A DNA stretch of 7,071 nucleotides, from NCBI GenBank assembly GCA_007127695.1, contig SKYW01000019.1, forward strand, positions 1-7,071, written 5' to 3'. This stretch comes from Balneolales bacterium (GTDB taxonomy: Bacteria; Bacteroidota; Rhodothermia; Balneolales; Natronogracilivirgulaceae). The translations under genes and the position numbers were made by a program. Positions 6,002-7,071 of this stretch are shown here, one piece after another. Each line of letters begins with the position of its first letter. Position 1 is the stretch's first letter. Below the pieces are notes generated by a model. It ran no database searches. It had not been told where the DNA came from and saw only the letters and a list, made by a program, of their open reading frames with translations.

Positions 6002-7071
6002 CAGACATCAGGTAGGCTTTGATAAATTCGTCGATATCCCCGTCCATTACGGCGCCGACATTCGAGGTTTCGTGTCCGGTACGGTGGTCTTTAACCATGT
6101 TGTAGGGATGGAAGACGTAGGATCGGATCTGGGAACCCCACTCATTCTTCATTTTGGAGCTTTCAATTTTGTTTTTCTGTTCTTCCTTGATTCGCTTTTC
6201 CAGATCGTAAACACGGGATTTCAGCATGACCAGGGCTTTCTCACGGTTCTGGAGCTGTGACCTTTCCTGCTGGCATTCGGCCACCACCCGCTCCTGTTTG
6301 CCGGTGGAGAGTTCTCCGGTCCAGATCAGCCGTACGCCGGTTTCAACCTTGTTCACGTTCTGCCCCCCTTTTCCACCGGCATGAAAGCGCTGCATTTCGA
6401 TATCATCGGGATTCAGGTCGATTTCAATGGTGTCATCGATCAGCGGGGTCACGAACACGGAGCAGAAGGAAGTATGGCGGCGGGCATTGCTGTCGAAAGG
6501 TGAGATGCGCACCAGGCGATGTACGCCGTTTTCTGCCTTCAGATAACCGTACGCGAAATTTCCCTTGATTTCGAGAGTCGCACTTTTGATCCCTGCAACT
6601 TCGCCGTGCTGGTATTCGAGCACTGTGGCATCCATGCCACTGTCACTGGCCCAGCGGGTATACATGCGGTACAGCATTTCCGCCCAGTCCTGGCTTTCCG
6701 TACCACCGGCACCGGGATTGATGGTCAGCAGGGCGTCGCGCCGGTCATCCGGTGCGTCCAGCATGTTCTTGAACTCAAGATCTTCGACTTCCTTTTTCAG
6801 CTGAGCCACTTCCTCGTTGAACTCGTCCGTCACGTCATCCCCTTCGTCCATGATCTCACGGAAAAGGATGATGTTCTGGCGCCGTCCATCAAGCTGGTCC
6901 CACTGCGTCACCCATGATTTTTCATGGTTCAGGTCCTGCATCAGTTTCTGGGCTTTGTCTGCATCATTCCAGAAATCCGGCTGCTGCGCCTGAAATTCAA
7001 GCTCTCCTATTCTTTCCTTTCGCTTGTCGTAGTCAAAGATACCTCCTCAGCGCATCCACGCGCTGCAGAAG
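5994..7071 (-). CDS. prfB: Peptide chain release factor 2 (RF2), 5' end cut by the window, with +1 programmed frameshift
   Basis: RF2 reads UGA and UAA stop codons and triggers peptide release. Frame 0 enters from the right edge with LLQRVDALRRYL (7071-7036), reaches an in-frame TGA (7035-7033), and continues in the +1 frame with DYDKRKERIGELEFQAQQPD and on to the stop at 5994. This gives 358 visible residues against 365 in E. coli, so roughly a dozen codons are missing upstream. Counting from the first downstream ATG (6941), an SPF codon-recognition motif lies at 147-149 within RISPFDSNARRHTSF, identifying RF2 rather than RF1, and the GGQ peptide-release motif at 192-194 within HAGGKGGQNVNKVE. 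Calling the gene from that ATG would wrongly remove the N-terminus, because 43 further visible residues match RF2. The gene ends in TGA, which RF2 itself must read, and overlaps nadB by 8 nt. Its promoter is outside the window. Confidence 0.96.
7032..7047 (-). promoter_or_regulatory. prfB: RF2 programmed +1 ribosomal frameshift site
   Basis: On the minus strand the order is AGGAGG (7047-7042), TAT (7041-7039), CTT (7038-7036), TGA (7035-7033), C (7032). A Shine-Dalgarno-like stimulator three bases before a slippery CTT, followed by TGA-C, is the classical site, as in the E. coli AGG GGG TAT CTT TGA C. When RF2 is scarce, the ribosome slips from CUU to UUU, skips one base and continues with GAC (Asp); when it is plentiful, synthesis stops at the UGA. 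Protein similarity on both sides of the junction (RRYL / DYDKRKER) supports the shift over a sequencing error. Confidence 0.96.

Noticed and set aside
7033..7035. In-frame TGA in prfB as a pseudogene or sequencing error
   Set aside because: The AGGAGG-TAT-CTT-TGA-C context is the classical RF2 recoding site and the RF2 sequence continues exactly one base out of frame.

Overview
This 7.07 kb window looks like ordinary chromosomal housekeeping DNA from a member of the Bacteroidota/Rhodothermota/Balneolota group. The signs are two perfect TAnnTTTG (-7 type) promoter boxes in the only divergent intergenic region, few Shine-Dalgarno sequences at gene starts, the compact rimP-nusA-infB order without ylxR, an IF-2 N-terminus of the type seen in that group, and roughly 50% GC by eye. 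The proteins are rather acidic, which would fit a salt-tolerant member. That last point, and any genus name, would be guesswork. No mobile element, CRISPR array, tRNA or rRNA was seen.

Layout, left to right. (1) Positions 1-1877, minus strand: a translation/transcription operon rimP -> nusA -> infB, with infB running off the left edge after 28 codons. (2) Positions 1878-2100: a divergent control region. It holds a leader terminator, a Bacteroidota-type promoter for rimP, and a second -7 box facing the other way. (3) Positions 2101-2601, plus strand: one secreted or lipid-anchored DUF192 protein. (4) Positions 2686-7071, minus strand: prfB -> nadB -> coaE -> fbp. These encode release factor 2 (5' end cut off by the right edge), L-aspartate oxidase, dephospho-CoA kinase and class I fructose-1,6-bisphosphatase. 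prfB overlaps nadB by 8 bp, nadB and coaE are 90 bp apart, and coaE and fbp are 19 bp apart.

The genes are standard; the interesting parts are regulatory. prfB carries the classical +1 programmed frameshift site (AGGAGG, then TAT CTT TGA C), so RF2 should control its own synthesis. The rimP-nusA-infB operon has a perfect 9-bp hairpin followed by seven T residues between its predicted promoter and rimP. This is the arrangement expected for transcription attenuation, and possibly for NusA feedback on its own operon as reported in Bacillus subtilis. If both readings hold, the window contains two self-regulating genes of gene expression: NusA at the level of transcription termination and RF2 at the level of translation termination. 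I found no convincing evidence for an undescribed protein system here.
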